DNA from: Methylobacterium gossipiicola
GTDB taxonomy: Bacteria > Pseudomonadota > Alphaproteobacteria > Rhizobiales > Beijerinckiaceae
DNA: 64,000 nt
Reading direction: 5' to 3'
Assembly: GCF_900113485.1 (NCBI RefSeq)
Contig: NZ_FOPM01000002.1
Coordinates: 1-64,000 of the forward strand
Within the stretch, counting starts at the first letter, position 1. Each line of letters opens with the position of its first letter. This document shows positions 21,718 to 31,800 of this stretch, piece after piece. Under the pieces are notes generated by a model. It did not search any database. It was not told the DNA's origin and saw nothing but the letters and a program-made list of their open reading frames with translations. The translations under genes and the position numbers were made by a program.

Positions 21718-22035
21718 TCAGGCCCCGTCGCCCTCCTCGATGGCGATGCCGTGCTCCGACAGGATCCAGAAAATCGCCTCCAGATCCTCCGAGGTCACGT
21801 CGCGAGGCGGAAGGGCCTCTTCGAGGTCGTCATAGGTCAGCCGGCGCAAGCGCTGCGTTTCGGCCTTGGCGAGCAGGATATCGACGGCCTTGCGCATATC
21901 CTCCGGTAGGGCGTCGTGGCTCGGCAGGCGATCGTCATCGACGGGGCGCAGGGCCTCGGCGAGCAACCGGTCGATGATCGCCTGACGGCGATCGTGCGCG
22001 TCGTCGTGCTGGTCCATGGGGGTGTTATGGGTCAC
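21718..22035 (-). CDS. Free-standing sigma-70 region 1.1-like protein
   Basis: The product is 105 residues from a GTG at 22035, or 99 from ATG at 22017. The first half is charged and helical ([19 protein letters not shown]). The second half ([38 protein letters not shown], residues about 65-98) closely matches sigma-70 region 1.1, the acidic domain that keeps free sigma from binding DNA. No other sigma regions are present. The GTG start overlaps the stop of the upstream oxidoreductase gene, so the two are translationally coupled. It may act as a DNA mimic or polymerase-binding regulator; this is inference. Confidence 0.7.
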   Translation of the reverse strand: MTHNTPMDQHDDAHDRRQAIIDRLLAEALRPVDDDRLPSHDALPEDMRKAVDILLAKAETQRLRRLTYDDLEEALPPRDVTSEDLEAIFWILSEHGIAIEEGDGA

Positions 22036-24340
22036 GGGGGATGCGCGTCGAGGGGGTGATGCGAACGGGAATCGCCTTCGCCGCCGGGGTCTTCGATTGC
22101 TCGTCGTGGTGCCAGAGGGGGATCAGCGGGTTCAGCTCCGGATAGTAGCCGCCGCAATTGCCCACCGGAATATCGTACTCGATGACCCGCAAGCCTTCGA
22201 CCTTACGGGTGAAACCGTCGTCGGACGGCGTCGTGAGATCGATGCTGGCGCCGTCGCTCAAACCGAGGCGGGCAATATCGGCGGCGTTCATAAACAGGAT
22301 CATGCGCGTGCCCTTCACGCCCCGGAAGCGGTCGTCATAGCCGTAGACCGTGGTGTTGAATTGATCGTTGGAGCGCAGCGTCATGAGGTCGAGGATGTCG
22401 GCGCCCCGGGCCGGCATATCGGGATCGGCCTCCAATCCCGCCGGCACGATGAAGTTGGCCTTGCCGGTCTCGGTCTCCCACGTCCGCTCGCGGGCCGGGA
22501 TCGGTTTGTGCAGGCCACCGGGCTCGAACATCCGGCCGTTGAGGTCGTGGAACACGCTCGGATAAGTCGCCTCGATGGCGTCGCGGACCTTGGCGTAATC
22601 ACCGACCCAGGCATCCCAATCGACCTTCGGGTTCGGCGCCAGGGTCGCCTTGGCGAGTTCGGCGACGATCCAGGGCTCGGACCGAACTTGCGGACCCACC
22701 GGCTTGGTGAAGCCCCGCGAGCCGTGGAAGCAGGAGGTCGAATCCTCCATGGAGACCGCCTGGATGCCCGTGGCCTGAGTGTCGATTTCAATGCGGCCGA
22801 GGCACGGGAGTAGGTAAGCCACCGTGCCGTTGACGAGATGCGAACGGTTGAGCTTCGTGGCGATCTGCACCGTCAGGCGCATGTGCCGCCACGCCTCTTC
22901 CATCCGCACCGTATCGGGAATCGCCCGAACGAAGTTGCCGCCGAGGCTGATGAACCCCTTCACGGATCCGTCGAGGATGCCCTCGCACGCCTCCACGGTG
23001 TTGAGGCCCTTTTCACGGGGCGGCTCGAAACCGTATTGCTCGGACAACACATCGAGGGGAGCGAGCTCCGGTTTTTCCGTGATGCCGACCGTGCGTTGGC
23101 CCTGGACGTTGGAATGGCCGCGCACGGGGCAGAGGCCGGCCCCGGGCCGCCCGACATTACCCCGCAGGAGCATGAGGTTGACGAGCATTTGCACCGTCTC
23201 GGTGCCCTTGCGGTGCTGGGTCAGGCCCATGCCGTAAACGCCGAGCACGGCGCGGGCGCGCCCGTAGGACGCGGCGGCGGTCTCCATGGCCGCGCGGGTG
23301 AGGCCGGACCGGGCTTCCAAGTCATCCCAGTCCTGCGCCTCGCAAAAGGCCTTGAACGCATCGATGCCGTGGGTGTGCTCCTCGATGAACGCGACATCGA
23401 GGATTCGTGGCCGCCCGACGATTCGGGCCTCGTCGTCGGCCGTGAACAGAGCCTTGCACATGCCGGTCATGGCCGCGATGTCACCGCCGGCCTTCACCTG
23501 ATGATACTGCGTCGAGATCTCGGTCTCGCTCCGGGTCGCCATCTCGATGGGCGATTGCGGGTTGGTGAAGCGCTCCAGCCCGCGTTCGCGCAACGGATTG
23601 AAGGTGAGAATCGGCACCCGGCGCTTGCGCGCCTCCTGCAGGGGATGGAGCATGCGGGGCGAGTTGGAGCCGACGTTCTGGCCGAAGAACAGAATCAGGT
23701 CGGTGGTCTCGAAATCCTCCAGCACCGTGGTGCCCACGGGCGAACCGATGGACGCCTTCAGGCCCACCGAAGTCGGCTCGTGGCACATGTTCGAGGAGTC
23801 GGGCAGGTTGTTGTTGCCGTACATCCGCGCGAACAGCGCGTACATGTAGGAGGTTTCCAGCGACGCCCGGCCCGACGCGTAATAGACGACGGATTTCGGC
23901 TCCAGGGCCTGTAACTCGCGGCCGATCTCCGCGAAGGCGTCGGCCCATGCCACCGGCACGTAGCGGTCGCTCGCGGAATCGTACCGCAGGGGATGGGTGA
24001 GCCGGCCCTTCTCCTCCAGGGCGTAGTCGCTCCACGTCAGGAGCTCACTCACCGTGTGCGCGGCGAAGAAGTCGGGGCCGACGCGCTTCGTCGTCTGCTC
24101 CCAGGCGGTCGCCTTCGCACCGTTCTCACAGTACTCGAACGCCGCCGGTTTCTTCGGCTTCGACCAGGCGCAGGAGGTACACATGAAGCCGTCGGGCTTG
24201 TTCTGCTTCATCAGCAGAGCCGCGCCCGAGACGGGGATCTCCTCCCGGAGCAGGATCTCGGCCAGGGACGCGGCGGAGCCCCAGCCGCCCGCCGGACCGG
24301 TATAGGGTTCGATCTTCGGGTCGGCCATCTTGTCGGTCAT
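22025..24340 (-). CDS. FdhF/YdeP-family molybdopterin oxidoreductase
   Basis: The 771-residue cytoplasmic protein is related to formate dehydrogenase alpha subunits. An N-terminal CTSC...EYC cluster motif lies near residues 50-75. A molybdopterin domain carries the likely metal-ligand Cys in SNMCHEPTSVG. The segment NVGRPGAGLCPVRGHSNVQG and a C-terminal molydopterin-dinucleotide-binding domain (LRSNDQFNTTVYGYDDRFRG) complete it. There is no Tat signal. YdeP of E. coli is linked to acid resistance; the substrate here is unknown. The start MTDKMADPK is chosen because GGAGC precedes it and upstream sequence is not conserved. It lies between gor and the sigma-1.1-like gene, which is coupled to its stop codon. 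Confidence 0.9.
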   Translation of the reverse strand: MTDKMADPKIEPYTGPAGGWGSAASLAEILLREEIPVSGAALLMKQNKPDGFMCTSCAWSKPKKPAAFEYCENGAKATAWEQTTKRVGPDFFAAHTVSELLTWSDYALEEKGRLTHPLRYDSASDRYVPVAWADAFAEIGRELQALEPKSVVYYASGRASLETSYMYALFARMYGNNNLPDSSNMCHEPTSVGLKASIGSPVGTTVLEDFETTDLILFFGQNVGSNSPRMLHPLQEARKRRVPILTFNPLRERGLERFTNPQSPIEMATRSETEISTQYHQVKAGGDIAAMTGMCKALFTADDEARIVGRPRILDVAFIEEHTHGIDAFKAFCEAQDWDDLEARSGLTRAAMETAAASYGRARAVLGVYGMGLTQHRKGTETVQMLVNLMLLRGNVGRPGAGLCPVRGHSNVQGQRTVGITEKPELAPLDVLSEQYGFEPPREKGLNTVEACEGILDGSVKGFISLGGNFVRAIPDTVRMEEAWRHMRLTVQIATKLNRSHLVNGTVAYLLPCLGRIEIDTQATGIQAVSMEDSTSCFHGSRGFTKPVGPQVRSEPWIVAELAKATLAPNPKVDWDAWVGDYAKVRDAIEATYPSVFHDLNGRMFEPGGLHKPIPARERTWETETGKANFIVPAGLEADPDMPARGADILDLMTLRSNDQFNTTVYGYDDRFRGVKGTRMILFMNAADIARLGLSDGASIDLTTPSDDGFTRKVEGLRVIEYDIPVGNCGGYYPELNPLIPLWHHDEQSKTPAAKAIPVRITPSTRIPRDP

Positions 24341-24422
24341 GGGGGCTCCGGATGCGCACCAGCGCTCCTCGGCAACCCCGCCCCCCCGCCCGCCGTTCCC
24401 GGCTGCGACGGTATGGGGTTCC

Positions 24423-25787
24423 TCAACCTCCCACGGGCGTCCGCATGGTGACGAGTTCCTCGCCGGCGGTGGGGTGGACCGCGATGGTCCGGTCGAAATC
24501 CGCCTTCGTCGCACCCATGGTGACGGCGATGCCCACCGCCTGGATGATCTCGCCGGCATCGTGGCCGAGGATATGGACGCCGACCACCCGGTCGCTGGCG
24601 CAATCGACGATGACCTTCATCAGAACCTTCTCGTCGCGCCCCGACAGGGTCGCCTTCATCGGGCGGAAGCGCGACCGGTAGACGTCGATGCGGCCATAGA
24701 GCTGGCGCGCCTTGTCCTCGTTGTGGCCGACGACGCCGATCTCCGGCGTCGAGAACACGGCCGTGGGGATGAGGTCGTGATCGACGCACCAGGATTTGCC
24801 GCCGAACACCGTGTCGGCGAAGGCATGCCCCTCGCGGATGGCGATGGGCGTGAGGGCGGCGCGGTTGGTGACGTCCCCGACCGCGTAGATCGACGGCACG
24901 CGGGTCTGCGAGAACGCATCGACGGGAATCGCGCCCGCCGCGTCGAGGTCGATCCCGACGTTCTCGAGCCCCAGGCCCTCGACCTTGGGGCGCCGGCCCG
25001 TGGCGTAGAGCACCTGATCGACCTCCAGGGTGGAGCCGTCGCTCAAGGTGGCGCGGATGCCGCCAGCGATGCGCTCCAGGCGCTCCACACTGGTGTTCAG
25101 CCGGAGATCCATGCGCTTGGCGTAGGCTTCGTCGAGGGCCTCGCGAATCTCGTCGTCGAAGCCGCGCAGGAGCCGGTCGCCGCGATGCGCCAGGGTGGTG
25201 CGTGCCCCGAGGGCCGCGAACACGCCGGCGAATTCCACCGCGATGTAGCCGCCGCCGACCACGAGGATCCGCTCCGGCAGGGTCTCCAGATCGAAAACCT
25301 CGTTCGACGTGATGGCGAGTTCGCAGCCCGGCACCGCCGGAACCTTCACGGGATGGGCGCCGACGGCGACGAGAATGGTTTTCGCCCGCACCCGCCGGTC
25401 CGAGCCGACGAGACGCACCGTCTGGGCGTCCTCGATCACAGCCCGCTCATGCACGAGGGTGACGCCTGCCTTGCCGAGATTGGTATCGTAGAGGCTCTCC
25501 AGGCGCGCCACCTCGGCGTCACGCCGGGTCTTCAGGACGCCCCAGTCGAAGCGGGGCTCCGGCACGCTCCAGCCGAACCCGGCCGCATCCTCGAACTCCT
25601 CGCGGAACCGGCCAGCATAGACCATGAGCTTCTTCGGCACACAGCCCCGGATCACGCAGGTGCCACCGACCCGGTACTCCTCCGCCAGCTGCACGCGGGC
25701 GCCGTGTCCGGCGGCGATCCGCGCGGCGCGCACGCCGCCGGAGCCGCCGCCGATGACGAACAGATCGACGTCGAAGTCCTGGCTCAT
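24423..25787 (-). CDS. gor: Glutathione-disulfide reductase
   Basis: FAD-dependent homodimer that regenerates reduced glutathione with NADPH. The 454-residue product starts MSQDFDVDLFVIGGGSGG (FAD site). The redox pair is Cys44 and Cys49 in CVIRGC, the variant seen in plant, cyanobacterial and many alphaproteobacterial enzymes. The NADPH-binding fold is GGGYIAVEFAG with downstream Arg residues, and the C-terminal base is in HPTAGEEL (His438, Glu443). The open frame continues upstream, but MSQDF is the clear family start. It is upstream of the molybdopterin oxidoreductase, separated by 82 bases. Confidence 0.95.
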   Translation of the reverse strand: MSQDFDVDLFVIGGGSGGVRAARIAAGHGARVQLAEEYRVGGTCVIRGCVPKKLMVYAGRFREEFEDAAGFGWSVPEPRFDWGVLKTRRDAEVARLESLYDTNLGKAGVTLVHERAVIEDAQTVRLVGSDRRVRAKTILVAVGAHPVKVPAVPGCELAITSNEVFDLETLPERILVVGGGYIAVEFAGVFAALGARTTLAHRGDRLLRGFDDEIREALDEAYAKRMDLRLNTSVERLERIAGGIRATLSDGSTLEVDQVLYATGRRPKVEGLGLENVGIDLDAAGAIPVDAFSQTRVPSIYAVGDVTNRAALTPIAIREGHAFADTVFGGKSWCVDHDLIPTAVFSTPEIGVVGHNEDKARQLYGRIDVYRSRFRPMKATLSGRDEKVLMKVIVDCASDRVVGVHILGHDAGEIIQAVGIAVTMGATKADFDRTIAVHPTAGEELVTMRTPVGG

Positions 25788-25875
25788 GCGGTCCGTCCCG
25801 GCGAAGGCTGCGTTGGCCCCTCCATCGCCCGAACCCCCGCCGGCTTCAACCGGCGCGGATGCGTCACGGCACAAC

Positions 25876-25905
25876 AAAAAGGCCGCCTCCCCTGGGGAAG
25901 CGGCC
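25876..25905 (-). terminator. rpmG terminator
   Basis: On the minus strand, ggccgc and gcggcc form the stem with extra CCCC/GGGG pairing inside, and five T residues follow. It ends the rpmG transcript upstream of gor. Confidence 0.8.
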
Positions 25906-25933
25906 TCGAACCGTCACGTTGCCGTGAAGCGGC

Positions 25934-26101
25934 TTACTTGATCTTGGTTTCCTTGAAGTCGACGTGCTTGCGCACGACGGGGTCGTACTTCTTCATGGAG
26001 AGCTTCTCGGTCTGCGTCCGGGAGTTCTTCTTCGTGACGTAGAAGTAACCCGTATCGGCGGTCGACAGCAGCTTGATCTTGACGGTGACGGCCTTGGCCA
26101 T
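25934..26101 (-). CDS. rpmG: 50S ribosomal protein L33
   Basis: The 55-residue basic protein begins [18 protein letters not shown] and continues [19 protein letters not shown], the typical bacterial L33 pattern (zinc-independent form, without the CxxC pairs). It is a single-gene unit with its own terminator downstream. Confidence 0.96.
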   Translation of the reverse strand: MAKAVTVKIKLLSTADTGYFYVTKKNSRTQTEKLSMKKYDPVVRKHVDFKETKIK

Positions 26102-26208
26102 GGCGCGGCGCTCCTATGATGGCGGCATTCCGCATCAGCGAAACGCAAAAGGGCCGGCTCGAGCCGGCTGAATACCGGGGCGGTCATTGCCTCATCGGCC
26201 GGGTTTCG

Positions 26209-27381
26209 TCAAGGCCGGGGATAGCCGCGCAGGCGCCAGGCCACGAGGCCGGCATAGGCGAGGAACAGGATGCCGAGGGTGTAGGCGAAGCCCTGGGGCG
26301 GCACGAGATCCATACCGCCGCCGATGATCGGCGGACCGAGCATGAGCCCGACATTGTAGAGCAGCACGAAGGCGGCGTTGGCCCCGGCCAGTTCCGGACC
26401 GCGCACGCTGGCGCCGAGTTGCGCCAGACCCACGGTGTAGAGCGTGCCGGCGATTCCGCCCCAGACGAACAGCAGGACGAGGAGCGCCGGGAACGACGCG
26501 GACGCGACGGGGATCAGGAGCGAGCCGAACGCTCCGAAGAGGGCGGAGGCCAGGAGAACGACGCGCCGGTCCATGCGGTCGGCGAGCCAGCCGAACGGGA
26601 TCTGGAACAGGACGTTCCCCAGGGCCATAGCCGAGACGAGCCCGGCCGCGATCTGCGCGTCGTAGCCGAGGCGCAGGCCGTAAAGGGGCAGGATGGCGAA
26701 GCCCCCCGTCTCCACCGCGCCGTACAGGAGGGCCGCCGCCGTCGCCGCCGGGGCAAGGCGCAGATAGGCGATAAACGAGCGGCCACCGCCGTGGCCGATC
26801 TCGGGCGACAGGCCCCGGGCGAGGAGAAGCGGCACCATGGCGGCGAGGAACAGGGAAGAGCCAGCGAGGTAGGGGGCATACCCCTCCGTCCCCAGTAGCG
26901 TGAGCAGCGTCGGGCCGACGGCGAAGCCGAGTGCCAGGATCGTGGCGTAGATCCCCATCACCAGCCCGCGCCGGGCCGGCGGTGCCGCCTCGCTGATCCA
27001 GAACTCGGACAGGACGAACAGGGCGCCGAGGGACGCCGAGAACACGAAGCGCAGGGGAAACCACCAGGCGATGTCGGGCAGCACCTTGAAGCCCGTGAGC
27101 ATCACGCAGCCCGTCGCGAGGGCGAGGATGAGGAGGCGGACAACGCCGATGCGCGCGGCGAGGCGCGGCACGAACGGCACCGTGAGGATGCTGGCGAGGC
27201 CGGCGATGGCGGTGTTCACCCCGATGAGGGTGCTCGACGCGCCCATCCGGGCCATCTCGATGGATAGAAGCGGAATCGTGAGGCCGATGCCGATGCCCAC
27301 CACGGCGACGCACACGATGGCGGCGGCGATGGAGGCGACACGGGACCGGTCGTCCGGCGCCGTCGAAGGGTGAACGTGCAT
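26209..27381 (-). CDS. Major facilitator superfamily transporter
   Basis: The 390-residue inner-membrane protein has twelve predicted helices. The first is VASIAAAIVCVAVVGIGIGLTI near residue 17. A loop 2-3 motif RLAARIG and a typical loop 8-9 motif GWLADRMDRR are present. The tight, small loops and overall pattern resemble the YcaD-type MFS subgroup; the substrate is unknown. Start MHVHPST is preferred over an upstream open extension of 44 codons that is arginine-rich and unlike a membrane protein. It stands alone. Confidence 0.85.
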   Translation of the reverse strand: MHVHPSTAPDDRSRVASIAAAIVCVAVVGIGIGLTIPLLSIEMARMGASSTLIGVNTAIAGLASILTVPFVPRLAARIGVVRLLILALATGCVMLTGFKVLPDIAWWFPLRFVFSASLGALFVLSEFWISEAAPPARRGLVMGIYATILALGFAVGPTLLTLLGTEGYAPYLAGSSLFLAAMVPLLLARGLSPEIGHGGGRSFIAYLRLAPAATAAALLYGAVETGGFAILPLYGLRLGYDAQIAAGLVSAMALGNVLFQIPFGWLADRMDRRVVLLASALFGAFGSLLIPVASASFPALLVLLFVWGGIAGTLYTVGLAQLGASVRGPELAGANAAFVLLYNVGLMLGPPIIGGGMDLVPPQGFAYTLGILFLAYAGLVAWRLRGYPRP

Positions 27382-27553
27382 GAGATCAGGGTATCTCGGG
27401 CGAACCGCGCGGCGGCTCCGGGGCCGCCTTGTCCACTCCGGGGCGGGGAAGCGCAACCGAGCGGGCTGCTTCAGGCCGCGTTGCCGGAGAGTTCGTCGGA
27501 CTCTGCCCGACACCCGACGAAGGGATGATCCCTTTGCAATCCCCGACTCGAAA

Positions 27554-28831
27554 TCAGCGGGCTGCCGCCGTCACGGGCTTGGCGGCGTCGGGGGGCGCCT
27601 GGCGCTCGATCTTCTGGCCGTCGCGCAGATCGGCGGGCGGGCTCAGCACGATCTGCTCGCCACCCTCCAGGCCGTCATCGATCTCCAGGGCCGGCCCGAG
27701 GTCGCGCTGGACGTGAACCGTGCGCCATCGCGCGCGGCCATCGTCGCCCGCGAGCGCCACCTGGGTGCCACGCTGGTTGAACACCATGGCTTCCGCCGGA
27801 ATCACCGCGACGGGCCGGACCCGCGGCACCCGGAAGGTCACGGACACGTAGAGGCCCGCGCGCAACGCCCGATCGGCATTGGGCACATCGACCTGGGTCG
27901 TGAGGGTCCGCGACGACAGCCTCAGGGCGACGGAACTGCGCTCGACCTTGCCTGAAAACCGCCGGTCGGGGAGTTGCGGCACGCGGATCGTGGCGTCCAG
28001 GCCCTGACGAATCCCCTCGGCGGCACTCTGGGGCACGTTGACGGAGACGCGCAGGACGTCATCTCGCTCCATGCTCAGAAGCGCCGTGCCGCTGCCGTCG
28101 GCGTGCACGAGGTCGCCGACATCGACGCCGCGCGTCGTGATCACCCCGTCGAACGGCGCGACGATATTCTTGAAGCCGGTCAGCGCCTTCAACCGATCGA
28201 CGGTGGCGCCTTGAGCTTTGATATTGGCCTCGGCCACCTTCACACCCGCCTCGGCCGAGGCCAGGGTCGCGGCTTGGCTCAGCACGCTCGCCTGCGAATT
28301 GTCGGCGTTCTGCTTCGAGGCCCAGCCCTGGCCCGCCAGCGTCGAGGTCCGCGAGTTGGTCACCTTGGCCAGATCCACGTTGGCCTTGGCCTGATCGACC
28401 ATGGAGCGAGCCTGGAGGAGTTGCGCGGCGAGCTGCCCGGATTGCGCCTCGGCCTGTGCCAATTGCTGGTCGAGGTCGGGGGCGGCGATACGCAGGAGAA
28501 TGTCGCCCTGGCGCACCCGCGAGCCGATATCGACCCGCCGCTCGGCGATGTAGCCGGTGGCGCGGGCATAGAGATCGGCCCTGGCGAAGGGCTCGGTCTG
28601 GCCCGGCAGGGTAATCTCCACGGGCTTGTCGGCCCGCTCCACGGTGGCCGTGCGCAGGCGCGGGACGTGGGTCTCGATTCTGCGCTGGGTCTCGGCAGCG
28701 GCGGCGCGCTGCTGCCATTGGCCGTACGCCCCCCAGGCGAGCAGCCCGGCGACGCCGAGGCCGACGAGGACGAACGGGCCGGCGCGCGGCGGCGGCGGCA
28801 CGTCGGCGGGGTCACGGGGCGAATGGCTCAC
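27554..28831 (-). CDS. RND efflux periplasmic adaptor subunit
   Basis: Membrane fusion protein that links an RND pump to an outer-membrane channel. The 425 residues include one N-terminal membrane anchor (FVLVGLGVAGLLAWGAYG, about 20-37), the lipoyl-like segment (YARATGYIAERRVDIGSRVRQGDILL), a long coiled-coil hairpin (about 125-215), and a beta-barrel domain (IVAPFDGVITTRGVDVGDLV). The GTG start overlaps the stop of the permease gene by four bases (GTGA), so the two are co-translated. No TolC-like gene is nearby. Confidence 0.93.
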   Translation of the reverse strand: MSHSPRDPADVPPPPRAGPFVLVGLGVAGLLAWGAYGQWQQRAAAAETQRRIETHVPRLRTATVERADKPVEITLPGQTEPFARADLYARATGYIAERRVDIGSRVRQGDILLRIAAPDLDQQLAQAEAQSGQLAAQLLQARSMVDQAKANVDLAKVTNSRTSTLAGQGWASKQNADNSQASVLSQAATLASAEAGVKVAEANIKAQGATVDRLKALTGFKNIVAPFDGVITTRGVDVGDLVHADGSGTALLSMERDDVLRVSVNVPQSAAEGIRQGLDATIRVPQLPDRRFSGKVERSSVALRLSSRTLTTQVDVPNADRALRAGLYVSVTFRVPRVRPVAVIPAEAMVFNQRGTQVALAGDDGRARWRTVHVQRDLGPALEIDDGLEGGEQIVLSPPADLRDGQKIERQAPPDAAKPVTAAAR

Positions 28832-31800
28832 GCGTAATCCTCCAGGGGTCGCACCTCGCCCCGGCGCAGGAGGCTGTAGAGGAACGGAACGAACAGCAGG
28901 GTCGAGGGCGTGCCGACGGCGATGCCCCCCATCACGGCGCGGGCGAGCGCCGCGTTCTGCTCACCGCCCTCACCCGTGCCGAGCGCCATGGGGATGAGGC
29001 CGAGGAACATGGCGCCCGCCGTCATCAGCACCGGACGCAGGCGGGTCTCGCCGGCGAGGAGCGCCGCCTCGGCGGCACCGCACCCCGTCGCCTCGCGGTG
29101 CTCCTTGGCGAAGGTGACGAGGAGGATCGAATTGGCGGACGCGATGCCCACCGACATGATCGCGCCGAACAGCGACGGAATCGAGATGGTGGTCCCGGTG
29201 ATGAACAGGCTGGCGACGATGCCGCAGAAGGCGAGGGGCAGGGCCGCCAGCACCACGAAGGGGTCGCCCCAGCTCTGGAAGTTCACGGCCATCAGCAGAT
29301 ACACGGCGACGAGGGCGATGGAGAGGCCGACCTCCAGGCGGGTGAAGGCCGATTGCATGTTCTCGATCTGGCCCCGCACCGTGATCTTGTCGGGGGCCGG
29401 CAGGCCCTTCTGCTCCTCCGCCACGATGGTGCGAATGTCCCGCGCCACGGAGCCGAGGTCGGAATCCTGCACCGCCGCGTAGATGTTGAAGGTCGGCTGG
29501 GTGTTGACGTGGTTGACCACCGTCTGGGACCCCTCGCGCCGCATGGTGGACACGCTGGACAGGAGCGTCAGCACGCCCGGCGCCTCCGGCCCGCCCTGGA
29601 CGAGGAGCGGGGTGTTCTTGAGGGCGTCGAGGGAATCGTTGCGGAATTCCGGCGTCTGCACCCAGAGCTGGTAGGGGATGCCGGTCTTCGGATCGGTCCA
29701 GAAGTTCGGCGTCACCTGGAAGGACCCCGCCAGGGAGACGTTGAGCCCCTGCGCGATCTGCTGCTGGGTCAGGCCGAGTTCGGAGGCGAGCTTGCGGTCG
29801 ACATCGACGAAGAACTGGGGCGTGCCGACGATCTGGTGCAGGTGGACGTCGACGGCCCCGCGCGTCGCCTTGAGGCGCCGGACGATGGTCTGGGCGACTT
29901 CGAGATCCTTCGCCGTGTTGCGGCCCGACACCTGGATGTCGATCTGCGCCAGGGTGCCGAAATTCAGGATCTGGGTGATGATGTCGGACGGCTGGAAATA
30001 GAACACCACGTCGGGAAAACGCTCGCGCAGCGTCTCGCGCAGGCGCTTGGTGTAGTCCGCGACGGAGCCGTGGCCTTCGCGCAGGTTGATGAGCATCTGG
30101 CCGTCGTTGTAGGCGACGAACGAGCCGTCCGAGAACGCGAAATTGTAGTTGTTCGACGGCAGTCCGATATTATCGAGGATCTGATCGATCTCGCCCTCGG
30201 GGATCACCTCGCGGACCACGTTCTCGACGTCAGCGAAGACCTGTTCGGCGGTCTCGATTCGCATGCCGGGGCGGGTGCGCAGATGCAGGGTCATCTGGCT
30301 CGACGCCACCTGCGGGAAGTAGTCCTGGCCGACCAGGGTGAACAGACCGGCCGAGCCCGCGAGGACGGCGGCGACCACCCCGAGCGTCACGATTCGCCGC
30401 CGTAGGACCACGTGCAGCAGACCGACATAGCCGCGCTGGAAGCGGGCGAACCGGGCCTCGAAGCCGTGCCGGATCCATCCGGCGAGGCGTAAGATCGGGC
30501 GGCTGAGCCAGCCGAGCGCCCGGCCGATCCGGCCCCGGCGGGGCGCCTCGACCCCGCCGCCATGGCGTTCGGCGTATTCGCGCGCCACCAGCACGTCGAT
30601 GAGCACCGGCACCAGGGTCCGCGACAGGACGTAGGAGGTCAGCATCGCGAACACGACGGCCAGCGCCTGGGGCGTGAACAGGTATTTCGGCGTGTCGGTC
30701 AGGGCGAAGACCGACACGAAGGCGGCGCAGATCGACAGGGTGGAGATGAGCGCCGGCTTGGCGATGCCGGCGGCGCCCTCGACCACGGACTTGCGGAACG
30801 GCTCGCCCTCCTCGAACAGCCGGTAGGTGTTCTCGATGGCCACCGTGGCGTCGTCGACGAGGATGCCCACCGCCAGGGCGAGACCGCCCAGGGTCATCAC
30901 ATTGATGGTTTCGCCGAGCGCCGTCAGGATGGCCAGGGAGGTGAGGATCGACAGCGGGATCGACACCAGCACCACGATGGTGGAGCGCCAAGAGCCGAGG
31001 AACAGCAGGATGGTGAGGCCGGTGAGTGCGGCGGCGATCACCGCCTCGTGGATCACCCCCTCGATGGCTGCCGAGACGAAGACCGACTGATCGAACAGGG
31101 GCTTGAGGCTCATACCCTCGGGGGCGGCGGCGCGGATGTCGGGTAGGGCCTTCTTGACGTTGTTGACGACGTCGAGGGTCGAGGCGGTGCCGTTCTTGAA
31201 GATCCGCATCAGCACGGAATGCAGGCCGTCGGCCCGCACGATATTGACCTGCGGCGGACCGCCGTCGCGGACATGCGCCACGTCGCGGACGAGGATCGGC
31301 TGGCCGCCCACCACCTTGATGGGGATCTGGTTCAGGGCGTCGATGGCCTCGGGCGAAGCGTTGAGCTGCACGGGGTATTGCTGCTCGCCGATCTTGGCCA
31401 AGCCCGAGGGCACCGTGAGGTTCTGGGCCGTCACCGCGTTGGTGACGTCCAAGGCCGTGAGACCGAGGGCCTGAAGGGCGTGCAGATCCAGGTCGACCAT
31501 GATCTGGCGCGGGGTGCCGCCGAAGGGCGACGGCAGGGTCGAGCCCGGCACCTGGGTCAGGCGCTGGCGGATCCGGTACTGGGCGTAGTCGTAGACCTTG
31601 GTCAGGCTCTCGCGGTCGGAGGACAGGGACAGCTGGATCACCGGCACGGAGGACGCCGAGAACCGCAGGACGATGGGCGGCTGAACCCCCGGTGGCATGG
31701 TGGAGCGGATGGAGTTCATCGCCGAGACGGTCTGGGCGATAGCGAGATCGATGCTCACCGCCCCGTCGAAATAGATCTTCTGGATCGCCGTGCCCTGCAG

